Both the position numbers and the translations under genes were made by a program. Under the pieces are notes generated by a model that did not search any database, had not been told where the DNA came from, and was given only the letters and a program-made list of their open reading frames with translations. From Ambrosia x helenae (Eukaryota > Streptophyta > Magnoliopsida > Asterales > Asteraceae), in assembly GCA_030844895.1 (NCBI GenBank), contig CM061229.1, positions 122,091,682 through 122,155,681 of the forward strand: a stretch of DNA of 64,000 bases, read 5' to 3'. Of this stretch, positions 20,701 through 28,996 are shown piece after piece; the stretch's first letter is position 1, and every line of letters begins with the position of its first letter.

Positions 20701-22216
20701 TGGCCTGCATCGACGCCTTTTGGCCCCTCATCTCTCCCTCATAATTCGTGAAACGCTCCTCATGCTGCTGGTAGCGCTGCTCAGCGATCTGATTGGAATT
20801 AGAGGTGTTGGTAAGGAGCTGAGACATCATTTCCTCCAGCTTAGACATACCATGAGGGGCGTGCTGCTGGGAGCTGCTCCCGGCGCCCTGGTTCTGGTAT
20901 TGGTTCGGTCTCTGCTGGGACGATTGACCACGAGCCTGGTATGGCTGTTGGTTGGACTGGTAGGACTGTTGGTTGGACTGGTAAGGCTGTTGGGACTGGT
21001 AGGACTGTTGTGGTGCGGCGGCTCTCTGCTGGAATCCGAGAGGGTTCTGGTTCGAAGTACCAGATCTCCACCCGAAGTTCGGGTGATTTCTCCAACCCGG
21101 ATTATAAGTGTTACTGTAAGGGTTATTCTGGGGTCTCGTTTGATTACCCATGTAGTCCACTTCCTCGTGGCCTGTATACATCACCCCCTGAGCACACGAG
21201 CCAGGCTCGTGAGATACCCCGCACTCCACACACAAACAATCGGACTGTGCTACGTGTTGCTGAGAGTTATCGAATCTCGTAGCCAGAGCCGCTATCTGTG
21301 CCGAAATCGCCGTATAGTTATCCACGGCATGCACACCAGCCTTGGCAGATGAAGACCTAGATCTATCATTCTGCCGGGATTTAGATTTTAGGGACGCCTT
21401 CTCAATAATGCTCCACGCTTCCCTAGGAGACTTTGTTCCGATGTCTCCCCCAGCGTATACATCAAGGCGTTCCTGAGACGCATACCCGAGTCCCTGATAA
21501 AAAGTTTGCACCAAATGCCTTTTCGAAAGCTCATGGTGCGGGCAACTCAAGAGTAGGTCTTTAAACCTTTCCCAGGCTGTGTATAATGATTCATCGTCAT
21601 CCTGACGAAATGTCATGATGCGATTCCTCAGTTTTTGTGTCTTTTCAGGAGGAAAATACTGTTGCATGAATTGTTGTGACAACTCTGCCCAAGTCGTGAT
21701 CGACCCTGCGGGTTGTGACAGAAGCCAAGTCCGGGCTTTGTCCCGCAGTGAGAATGGGAAGAGTCGGAGACGGATAGCATCATCGGAGATGCCCGTCATC
21801 TTAAAGGTGGCTAAAACCTCTAAGAATGCAGCAATATGTCGGCCTGGATCCTCGTGCTCCAGTCCACCGAATTGCACCGAGTTTTGTATCATATTCACGA
21901 TACTAGATTTGATCTCGAAATGGTCCGCCAAAATAGCCGGACGGACAATACTCGGCGCGAGTCCATCTCCTCCTGGACGACCACTATCATTCAGCGGAAT
22001 GTCGTCATCCGCCATGATAATGTCGCTGTGGGCGTCCGACCCGTTGTCGTCGGCCAGATCGTGCCTCGCCTCCTCAATTGGGACCTCAACAATAGGAGCA
22101 GCAATAAGAATATCAGAAACAAGACGCAATTTATGAAGTCTAATCCGCTCGCTTCTCCTCAGGCGCCTTAGCTCCTCGTCAGAAAGATCACCAGAAGACC
22201 CTGGGTTTGTGGACAT
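17765..22216 (-). CDS. Athila-type gag-pol: gag, protease, reverse transcriptase, RNase H
   Basis: The open frame is longer at its 5' end (to 22429), but the upstream 71 residues are hydrophobic leader translation. MSTNPGSSGDLSDEEL at 22216 is the likely start, giving about 1483 residues. The gag core ARTWLLSQPAGSITTWAEL is near residue 160, a zinc-knuckle-like CVECGVSHEPGSC follows, and then a Gln/Ser-rich linker. The protease shows ADLGASINLMP, where Leu replaces the usual Ser/Thr, as is common in Athila, then PLILGRPFLNTA. RT shows GLCNAPATFQRCM and FMDDFSVFG. RNase H shows MCDASDFAIGAVLG and YTDHAAIRYLF. The frame ends early at 17765 because one G is lost; integrase continues in another frame. 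Gag and pol are fused without a stop. Confidence 0.93.
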   Translation of the reverse strand: MSTNPGSSGDLSDEELRRLRRSERIRLHKLRLVSDILIAAPIVEVPIEEARHDLADDNGSDAHSDIIMADDDIPLNDSGRPGGDGLAPSIVRPAILADHFEIKSSIVNMIQNSVQFGGLEHEDPGRHIAAFLEVLATFKMTGISDDAIRLRLFPFSLRDKARTWLLSQPAGSITTWAELSQQFMQQYFPPEKTQKLRNRIMTFRQDDDESLYTAWERFKDLLLSCPHHELSKRHLVQTFYQGLGYASQERLDVYAGGDIGTKSPREAWSIIEKASLKSKSRQNDRSRSSSAKAGVHAVDNYTAISAQIAALATRFDNSQQHVAQSDCLCVECGVSHEPGSCAQGVMYTGHEEVDYMGNQTRPQNNPYSNTYNPGWRNHPNFGWRSGTSNQNPLGFQQRAAAPQQSYQSQQPYQSNQQSYQSNQQPYQARGQSSQQRPNQYQNQGAGSSSQQHAPHGMSKLEEMMSQLLTNTSNSNQIAEQRYQQHEERFTNYEGEMRGQKASMQAIENQVGQMAKMMSERQQGGLPGNTEPNPRGHVNAITTRSGKTTGPDTSGSPPITETVQTESSDEVHARRVPASTAQLPKPVTDYTPPVPYPGRLRKQKDEAQYGKFLELFKQLHINIPFVEALAQMPKYAKFLKDILTNKQKLEDLSCVLLNENCSAILQNRLPMKMGDPGSFTIPCLIGDMTVSNALADLGASINLMPYKVFEKLDLGEPSPTRMSIRLADRSIKYPRGFVENMLVKIDKFVFPVDFVILDMDEDSKVPLILGRPFLNTARTIVDVAAGQITLRVNDEHVTFDIQRSMCHPESQDDTLYYLDIVDQCVSSHVRGAWERDVSDTHLLWGNLDGIMQEGHIDEQPVYQIGDDGSQSPERFVEIEREEEEKAKPSVEDPPSLELKELPPHLEYAFLDEEGRLPVIISSSLTVEEKSELLRVLKLHKRAIAWKIVDIKGINPSFCTHKILMEDVYKPCAQHQRRLNPNMQDVVKSEVIKLLDAGLIYPISDSVWVSPVHVVPKKGGMTVVTNDRNELIPTRTVTGWRVCIDYRKLNDATRKDHFPLPFIDQMLERLSGKLYYCFLDGFSGYFQIPIDPVDQDKTTFTCPFGTFAYRRMPFGLCNAPATFQRCMVAIFHDMIEDSMEVFMDDFSVFGSSFDQCLGNLERMLQRCEETSLVLNWEKCHFMVKEGIVLGHKVSQSGLEVDPAKVDIISRLPPPSSVRAIRSFFGHAGFYRRFIKDFSKIARPMTRLLEKDAPFVFVAECVKAFGLLKRLLVEAPILVAPDWELPFEIMCDASDFAIGAVLGQRKDKHFHPIYYASKTLHDAQVHYTTTEKELLAVVFAFDKFRSYLVLSKTIVYTDHAAIRYLFSKQDAKPRLIRWILLLQEFDIEIQDKKGALNVAADHLSRLEHDGAENCAWDTINDNFPHEFLMSVESVEDVSPWFADFANYLECGILIKGLSHQQKRKFFADLKHYFWDDPFLFRVGRIS

Positions 22217-22795
22217 TAACCTGCATGTAAGAATGATACAGTTGCAACAGGCGAATATATGACAAACCCAAAAAGGCGATAAAAGACAGAAAAATAAATA
22301 AATGAAATAAAGAATCAATAAATTCATGCGAAAATAACTGAGCGCAAATATATTCAAGAAAATCAAATATAAACAAATAGAATCAATAAAATGAACAGAA
22401 ATAAGCAGACTAAGCCTAAAACTATACAAAGAATGAAATTAATAATTAGTCCGAATACGAACAAATAAATCTAATAAATCAAATAACGAACAAATCAAAT
22501 TCATAGACAAACCAATTAATCCAATATTCAATAAATTAAATCTATCAACATCCTAATGAACGAAAAATCAAATCAAACAATCCTATAAGCAGATAAATGA
22601 ACGAATCTATATGCAACCTATAAACCAATCTAAAATTAATCCAATATATCAACAGACAAATAAATCTATTAAAATTCAAATAATCATATATGCAAATTAA
22701 TGTATGAAATAACGAATCAAAGAAGTATAAACAAGTATTCACAAGCATGTACACTGGTAAAAAGTTGACTCGGTTCGTTCCTAAAGCTCGTCGCG
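22217..22795 (-). other. 5' leader of element C
   Basis: About 580 bp between primer site and gag start. It is very AT-rich (tracts of AATAAATC type) and carries no gene. It likely holds the leader and packaging signal. Confidence 0.6.
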
Positions 22796-22813
22796 TCCCC
22801 GGCAACGGCGCCA
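22796..22813 (-). other. Primer binding site, tRNA-Asp
   Basis: The minus strand reads TGGCGCCGTTGCCGGGGA, complementary to the 3' end of plant tRNA-Asp, six bases inside the 5' LTR boundary at 22820. tRNA-Asp priming is typical of Athila elements and supports the classification. Confidence 0.9.
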
Positions 22814-22819
22814 AAAACT

Positions 22820-24707
22820 TGACGTGTGCGTAACTATACATATTTTACAATGGATTTTAACACACGTTTTTGCTTTAATATTTATAAAAATGGTTTCGAC
22901 CTTCATATTAAAACACACACACTAGGGCAAGTGTACCCTGTCATATATGTAGTAAGTACAGATAAGAACCAAGTATCGATCCATGGACGCGCGCGGAGCA
23001 ATTGTACTAAAACTCTGTCCCCGATTTACCAGTAGGAAAAGATAAGTTTGAGTTTTGTTTAAAACTAAATTAATTCTAAAACATGTAAATAACTTAACTA
23101 CGACTCTAAATAGAAAATATAACTATATAAACTATATTTTTGCCAATCCTAGCATGTTATCTAAATATAATAAGTAATATAGGCGTGTGATCAACATTCC
23201 CATTTTCCGACAGTTAGTGTCCCTTTCGGGCATCCTAACATGACAACTATACAGAAAGCTAACACGAATACACACGTTAACCGCTTCAAGTCGTTCATTA
23301 GCGAGCAGCTGATATGATCTCACGCAGATCTTCTAAAGATAAGTTAGTCATCCGTTAAGAGTATTCTAACCTCACTAATTTAGGGAAGCGATACCGAATA
23401 CACAACACAGCCACCTAAACTAGCATAAAGTAGAGCATTTCACAACCTATTCCATTTTACCAACTTTGACCCCAGATCTACTAAGATCGCCATTTTTACC
23501 AAAATAACTACCAAAGATCATTAACCGTGTCAAAGACTAGTAACGGCACCATTAGGCTTTTTAAACCCTTTTACGTGCCGGTAAGCATTTTTAACCGTTA
23601 TTCGACTGACTTTAACCAAACCAATACCCGGTTACAGTTTCATGGCATAAACTATTTAACAAGTTAACTAGTCTACTACCGGACGATTAAACGGACGGTT
23701 TTTCAACATGTATCCGCCTAACACATTCGACAATCGCTAAAGTCATTCAAATACAGCTACAAATCCATCAACAATGAAACAAGGTTGCGCTATGATCATC
23801 AAGATCTAATACGTGAAAAACGCCAAATTTATACAAAACATGATTACATGCTAAACGATTGTTTTTTCTACTAAAGATTACTAAACATGATTACTAGACT
23901 ATAATGTATTACATAAACAACACAAACAAGCTTAAACAAACTGATTTGAATCAAATGAAAGCATAATAGATCAAACCATAAAACTCGAATGTGATGGATT
24001 GGGTGATGATCGATGATCCGGATGAGTTCCCGAGCTCGTTCCTCGCCTTTGCAGCTGCTCACTTGTCCAGAAAATCGCCCAGAATCGCCTCTCCAAAACC
24101 CAATATTTGATCAGTGGGTTCTGCTCTGTTTTTATAGAAATTTTGATATTTGGCACGGCCGTGCGCATAAAGTGCACGGCCGTTCACTTTAACTTTTTGA
24201 GTTGACGTGCATGTGGGCAAGTGGTTGGGCTGCTCCTGGAAATATCTAGATATTCCGCACGGCCGTGCACCTAAGGTGCACGGGCGTGCGGGTCTGGTTG
24301 TGGCCGAGTGCTGATGGTGCACTGCCTGGTGCACTGGCAGTGCACCCGGGAACTTGAGTCGCACGGGCACCCGCACGGCAGTGCTGATCAGGGTGCCCGA
24401 GAACAATAGCTGCACGCCAGGTCGCACTGGCAGTGCAGCTCGTCTGTTTCCGAGAACAACGAGCCCGCACGGGCGTGCACCTGGGGTGCACGGCCGTGCC
24501 AATCTTCCAGACTTGGCTGATTTTGCCAAAACTTTCCGTCTTGTCCGTTTTTCGCCCGGTTTCTTCGACTTTGTTCGTGGGACGTCGTTTAAGACCTGCA
24601 ATAAACATATGAAGCGGTTAAGTACCGAATTCGTGCAATTATGGTCGAAAACGCGTAATTTGGGAGTTTAATTGGGGATTTAAATATGTATATTTTAACG
24701 TATATCA
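22820..24707 (-). repeat. 5' LTR of Athila element C
   Basis: It starts TGACGTGTGCG at 22820 and ends ACGTATATCA at 24707 (1888 bp), followed by the duplicated ACGTC. It is nearly identical to 10689-12575, including the palindrome array (about 24152-24504). Differences are scattered single bases, for example TAACGG/TTCACTT-type changes near 24183. Confidence 0.93.
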
Positions 24708-25276
24708 ACGTCATATTTGTCTTAGAGATTGGCGAAGAAAGAGTAACATGACGGGTCAAAGTAAGTTATATGAGGGAATTGTATGCTTGTTTGTATTGTG
24801 GGGTTATATGAGGGAATTGTATGCTTGTAAGTATTGTGGGGTATTGAGGGAATTGTATATTTGTATGAATTGTGGGGTTATTAACCTTTGTTATGTGAAT
24901 GGTAATAAAGATGCATGTATATAAGTGTGAATGCATGAGACCTGTAGGTTCGGCTCGGGGTACCACACCTAAGCTTAAGTCACTAAATGAACTAACGAAA
25001 CGGTTATTTGGTGATCGCAGGTTGTCTTGTCTACCTAATAGAGTAAGGAAAGGATGGAGATCGAGCAAGGAGGCGGATTGTACGAGGACACGACCCCATA
25101 ACGTGATATAGATGGGTCACGTTTAATGTAATAGAACATATTTAAAAGATGTAATACCTAAATGCTTAGTAGATTTGGGTTCTAAACATCCAAGGTTGTT
25201 TTTAAAAGAAATGAATTTTTCGGTTGGTATTTCCGCTGCACGTTTTCTGTAAATTGGCTAAGGGCCTTACATGAAG

Positions 25277-25612
25277 GACACTGGTGGCATAGTGAACACG
25301 GAGTTCATCAAGACATTCACTGTTCACAAAGGTGCTCTCCATGCTTTCAAACCATTGGAGGAGGCCAGTAGCACCCTCCTCACCGGTGAATTTTGTGGGG
25401 TTGCAGGAGTTAAAGTGTTTGAAAGTGCACCGAAATTGAGTCGCACCCCCTATGTTGGCACTGTTACTATTCTGGGTTAACTCACTGACAAGGTTTGGGA
25501 TCACTGCAGCAATTTGCTCAGCGAGTAAAGATGCGAGGCGACGATCAGAACGTTGTCCAGAAGCACGAACAGTGCGTTGGCTGGCATCACGGAGCATGCG
25601 GCGAGCAGACAT
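25277..25612 (-). pseudogene. gag: N-terminal part of element A gag
   Basis: It starts MSARRMLRDASQRTVRASG at 25612 and runs through LLAEQIAAVIPNLVSELTQN and FKHFNSCNPTKFTGEEGATG to VHYATSVL. There element B (TSD TGAAG) interrupts it; the frame resumes at 8392. The ORF beyond 25277 reads into B and is not gag. Unlike the left copy, the KFTGEEGATG joint is intact here. No intron is present, in contrast to element D's gag. Confidence 0.9.
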
Positions 25613-26309
25613 CTATGAGGCAGTCAATGAATAATCATGAGATTAGAAAATGTAAGTGTATAACTGTACAGATGATTATGAAAGTATGAACTTGTAAGCA
25701 ATATATGAAAATCATGAAATACAAAATATTGTATATGAAACGAGAGAGTATTATTGAAAAACTTGCATAAAATGCTTGGAGTGCCCTTGTCTAGCTGTAA
25801 AGCCCAACAAGAACGTTGACTTTTCAAAGGAATTGAACCCAATGGTGATCAAAGAAGACATGCTTTAGCGTATAAGTGGACACTCACTCCAGGAATCCCC
25901 AGGTAAGCATAACAGGTCCGTTATTGGATTTATGCGCTATGCTTGCCTATGCCAGAAAACCCAGTGTACAGGCATCCACCCTTCCAGATTGCACGTGTTC
26001 CATCACACTCATTAAAGCTCAACAACTTTGAAGGAGCAAAATAAGAGTAGGCATCATGCCTAAGAGTGTCTTCATGAAAGGTACTGCTCCCGTTCCATGA
26101 TGATGTAGACTTTCCACTCCTTGTAGGACACCATCTTTATGCACCATGATGAAAGATGAGGAGAATGGAGAGAGAAGAAGGGAAAGATAGAGGGATGAAG
26201 GTGGAGGAAGAAGAGGGAAATGGAAATTTAGGGAATATTATGCATGAAAGTTGAAGTTCGGTTATAGTCTAGGCCATTTTATCTAATAACCTAGTTCCCT
26301 ATAACCATG
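25613..26309 (-). other. 5' leader of element A (non-coding)
   Basis: Homologous to 1352-2010 of the left unit, between primer site and gag. No coding frame was recognised. Confidence 0.7.
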
Positions 26310-26321
26310 GCTCTGATACCA
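26310..26321 (-). other. Primer binding site, initiator tRNA-Met
   Basis: The minus strand reads TGGTATCAGAGC, three bases after the LTR end at 26325. It is the same site and context as at 2011-2022. Confidence 0.9.
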
Positions 26322-27879
26322 ATCTGTAACACCCCAACCGGTGGCGGAATCATCGAGGTGTCACGTAGTGACGATTGTTCAAAAGCACATGGTACTAAAA
26401 TGTAAATATATTATTGAATAATTTAAATTGTCTTACATAGATGAAATAAAAAAAATACAAAAGTCTGAATGAAACATGAAATTCGAAATAACTTATTAAA
26501 GGCAAGCACTAAAGTCCATTGTTATAGTACTAAGATCAAACTGCACCTGAAACATGTACAAAATAAATTTTGTCAACATATGAAATGTTGGTGAGCATTC
26601 CTAGATTTAATACATATAGTAAGTTGAAAAATGTTATACAATTCAAGTGCAAAGCTATAGTGTGATTATGTAAACTATGTATCATACAAATGAGCGAAAT
26701 GAATCCTGTGACTGTATAATGTACTAAATGAACGGCGGTGTACTTATACAAATAATTGGATAATAACTTAACAATGACCATGGATTCTCCGATGAAAAAG
26801 GGGGAGAATCAACCTAGGCGGGTTGTCAATCCAATAGCGCTATCCAATGTTAAGGTCGGCTTGTACAATGTTAATGATTTCACTAAGTACAAATGTATTC
26901 TACATGTAATGTCTAAGCATAAAGCACATTTGTAAGCTAATGCACATAGTACTAGAATTGTATTGTAAAAATGTGAACTTGTATTTGTAATTTGTATAAG
27001 TGTACATGTAACACCCCAAAAATGAATAAAAGCAAAAAGGGGATAGGAAATACTCACAGTTCGCGTAATAACTTGAAACTCTACCGAACAACGTAATTTG
27101 AATTAGGATTATCCCAAAGGATTAACCTAAAGAATTAGATAATTTGTAAGGGAATGAATCTAGGATACAAGTAGTTCTAGGGTTCCTAATTTGGGGATAA
27201 GTAATTGTTTAATTATTAATTATTAATTAGGTGAATTGTTATTAAATAAAAGAAATTAGGTAAATAATTAGATAAAAGACTATTGTAGGTTTTTGATTTA
27301 GGATGATCATATTATAGGGTTTTAAGTATGAAAATAATTTTTATAAAATTATTTCTTCAAAAATTGAATATTTGGTATATTTATTTCTATTTGTCAAAGA
27401 TATAATTTTAATATCTAAAAATATTAAAATTAAAGAAATTTCAAATTAAAATTTATATTTCTGTTCTAAATGAACAAAAATAATTTATGTAAAATTTTGG
27501 GATAAAAATATTAAAAAATGAATTTATTATGATTTATTTATGATTTAAAATAACAAAATCAATTTAAAAATATGAAACAAATGATTTTTCTGGGATAAAA
27601 TTTATTTCTGAATTGCTTATTGATGTACAAGTTTAAAATATTTTTTGTGGAATTTTATAAGAACGTTTAGATATTTTTATAGAATTTTAAAATTATAAAT
27701 GAATAAACTTTTAATATTTATAATATATATTAAATAAATTATTTTTGGAAATCTAAAATTTATATGTAAACTTTGTCATGAGATTTACCTAAAATAATTT
27801 TTGTAGAATTTTTAAGACACTTTTAGTATTTAAAATCTATTTTAAAATATTATTATGTGAAATATATAAATAAGGGTTC

Positions 27880-27972
27880 AAAAAAAAAGTTGTGGTGGCC
27901 AGGACTCGAACCCGAGTCAGGGAACGGCCAGAAACTTATCACAAGTGTGGCTCACCACTGAGCCACACCCTG
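27880..27972 (-). ncRNA. tRNA-like Pol III module 1 in the right LTR of A
   Basis: On the minus strand an A-box TGGCTCAGTGG (27965-27955) is followed 53 bases on by a B-box GGTTCGAGTCC (27912-27902) and nine T (27888-27880). It corresponds to 3563-3658. The sequence between the boxes has diverged while boxes, spacing and terminator remain. Confidence 0.6.
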
Positions 27973-28495
27973 AGAACGGTTTTAAACTGAAATTAAACTC
28001 TTTATACTATAACTGTTTTAAGCCTTCTTCCCCAAATATTATCATAAGAACCCTAGCTTCTATATGAACTCGATTAGGTTCTGCTCACCCAATTAATCAT
28101 GGGGCTTTTATAAAACGCATCTAAACGAACAAGAAACAATAAGAATTTACCCCGACTTAAGACGAAAGGGCCTCGGATTGTTGCAGCCTTGTATGCGATG
28201 ACCAAGACCAAAATTAGGACACAGTGGCTTTCAAATTGAAGAAATTGAGTTATGGGATTTGATTATCGGTGCATTTAGGCTGAGAAGGAGGGTTCGATTT
28301 ATACTAATACTCACGAATTTAAAGAATTGGAAAGTTGACCCGTATGCTAATGTACACGCGTATTCACCATGGAATTGGTAAGTTTTAATTGGTGATTATG
28401 CGTGTAGAACAAGCTGATCACTGATTGAAACATTCCCTAAATAATTATGATTTCAAAAACGCGTTTTGATTATGATTTGGAAAGGTTTTTGCATG

Positions 28496-28519
28496 CAGTT
28501 GACTTTTGATAGTCAACTG
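28496..28519. promoter_or_regulatory. TTGACT dyad, counterpart of 4348-4370
   Basis: The same perfect 9-bp arms CAGTTGACT / AGTCAACTG occur around a different 6-base centre, about 60 bp before tRNA-like module 3. Confidence 0.5.
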
Positions 28520-28570
28520 TGTAATTATAGTAAGTGTTATATATATTAGGGTTCGGAATATTCTTCAAAA

Positions 28571-28666
28571 AGGGTTGTGGCTCAGCTGGTTTGGTGGTGT
28601 TATGCTGGGTTCGAACCGCCTCCAGACTCGGGTTCGAGTCTGGTTGGCGTGTGTGTGTTTTTTTTT
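28571..28666 (+). ncRNA. tRNA-like Pol III module 3 in the right LTR of A
   Basis: On the plus strand an A-box TGGCTCAGCTGG (28578-28589) is followed 53 bases on by a B-box GGTTCGAGTCT (28631-28641) and a run of nine T (28658-28666). A second B-box-like GGTTCGAACCG lies at 28609. It is the counterpart of 4423-4512. Confidence 0.6.
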
Positions 28667-28785
28667 CTTTGCTGCATATAGGGGAGAGGAGATGGGCCAA
28701 GTTTACTGGGCCTCTGAATTTTAAAAGGGGATATTGGGTTGGGTTATGTTTTGGGCTAAGGTTTTAAAACAATGTTTATTACTAA

Positions 28786-28786
<1 letters not shown>

Positions 28787-28835
<49 letters not shown>
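28787..28835. repeat. (ATT)n microsatellite
   Basis: About sixteen ATT units inside the right LTR of A, absent from the left LTR, so it expanded after the LTRs separated. Confidence 0.9.
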
Positions 28836-28840
<5 letters not shown>

Positions 28841-28947
28841 TATATATAAGGTGACTAGAAAGATAAAATGCGACGTACAAGATAGGAGATACGAAATGTT
28901 ACAAATAATAATAATAATAATAAAAACGAAAGGTGACGGATGTCACA

Positions 28948-28996
28948 GAAGGCAAATGAAGACAAAAGCTCTAGTGGACCCCACAAAGTTGACTTA
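28948..28996. other. 49-bp spacer between elements A and D
   Basis: It starts GAAGG, a possible target duplication of A, and ends ACTTA, the duplication of D. It is probably the only original DNA left between the two elements. Confidence 0.5.

Larger units (their letters stand above)
10689..24707 (-). mobile_element. Element C: Athila-lineage Ty3/Gypsy retrotransposon
   Basis: A complete element of about 14.0 kb with LTRs 10689-12575 and 22820-24707, flanked by TSD ACGTC (10684-10688 and 24708-24712). In minus order it carries a tRNA-Asp primer site, gag-pol, an ORF in the envelope position and a polypurine tract. The RT and integrase are of Athila type. By eye the LTRs differ at only about eight single bases plus one indel in about 1.9 kb, so the insertion is recent. 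It still carries at least two frameshifts and one in-frame stop in pol. Confidence 0.93.
8393..25271 (+). mobile_element. Element B: solo LTR inserted in A's gag and split by element C
   Basis: It starts TGTAACGCCC at 8393, ends GGCCTTACA at 25271, and is flanked by TGAAG (8388-8392 and 25272-25276). Without C (10689-24707 plus one ACGTC) it is about 2.86 kb. It has no coding frame, no primer binding site and no polypurine tract, which is what LTR-LTR recombination leaves. The termini resemble the Gypsy LTRs around it; orientation is probably plus but uncertain. The two parts are 8393-10688 and 24713-25271. Its non-coding interior holds a GGCGTA/TACGCC palindrome cluster. Confidence 0.85.
2026..28947 (-). 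mobile_element. Element A: Tekay-like Ty3/Gypsy retrotransposon, interrupted by B and C
   Basis: In minus-strand order: LTR 28947-26325, tRNA-Met primer site, gag (split), partial protease, pol with chromodomain, polypurine tract, LTR 4692-2026. Removing the insert 8393-25271 plus one TGAAG copy rejoins the gag frame. The clear divergence between its LTRs makes it the oldest layer here. It is defective: zinc knuckle and protease active site deleted, frame broken before pol, gag interrupted. It continues leftward into a second unit that shares the left LTR, so no target duplication can be assigned. Confidence 0.88.
26325..28947 (-). repeat. 5' LTR of element A
   Basis: It runs from TGTAACACCCC at 26325 to GATGTCACA at 28947, about 2.62 kb, homologous to 2026-4692 with many substitutions and indels. 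It carries counterparts of tRNA-like modules 1 and 3 and of the TTGACT dyad, but lacks module 2. An ATT microsatellite at 28787-28835 sits near its right end. Only 49 bp of other DNA separates it from element D. Confidence 0.9.

Noticed and set aside
20609..21352. 247-residue plus-strand frame antisense to C's gag-pol
   Set aside because: It is the complement of the Gln/Ser-rich linker of a clearly coding gag-pol, so it is a shadow frame.
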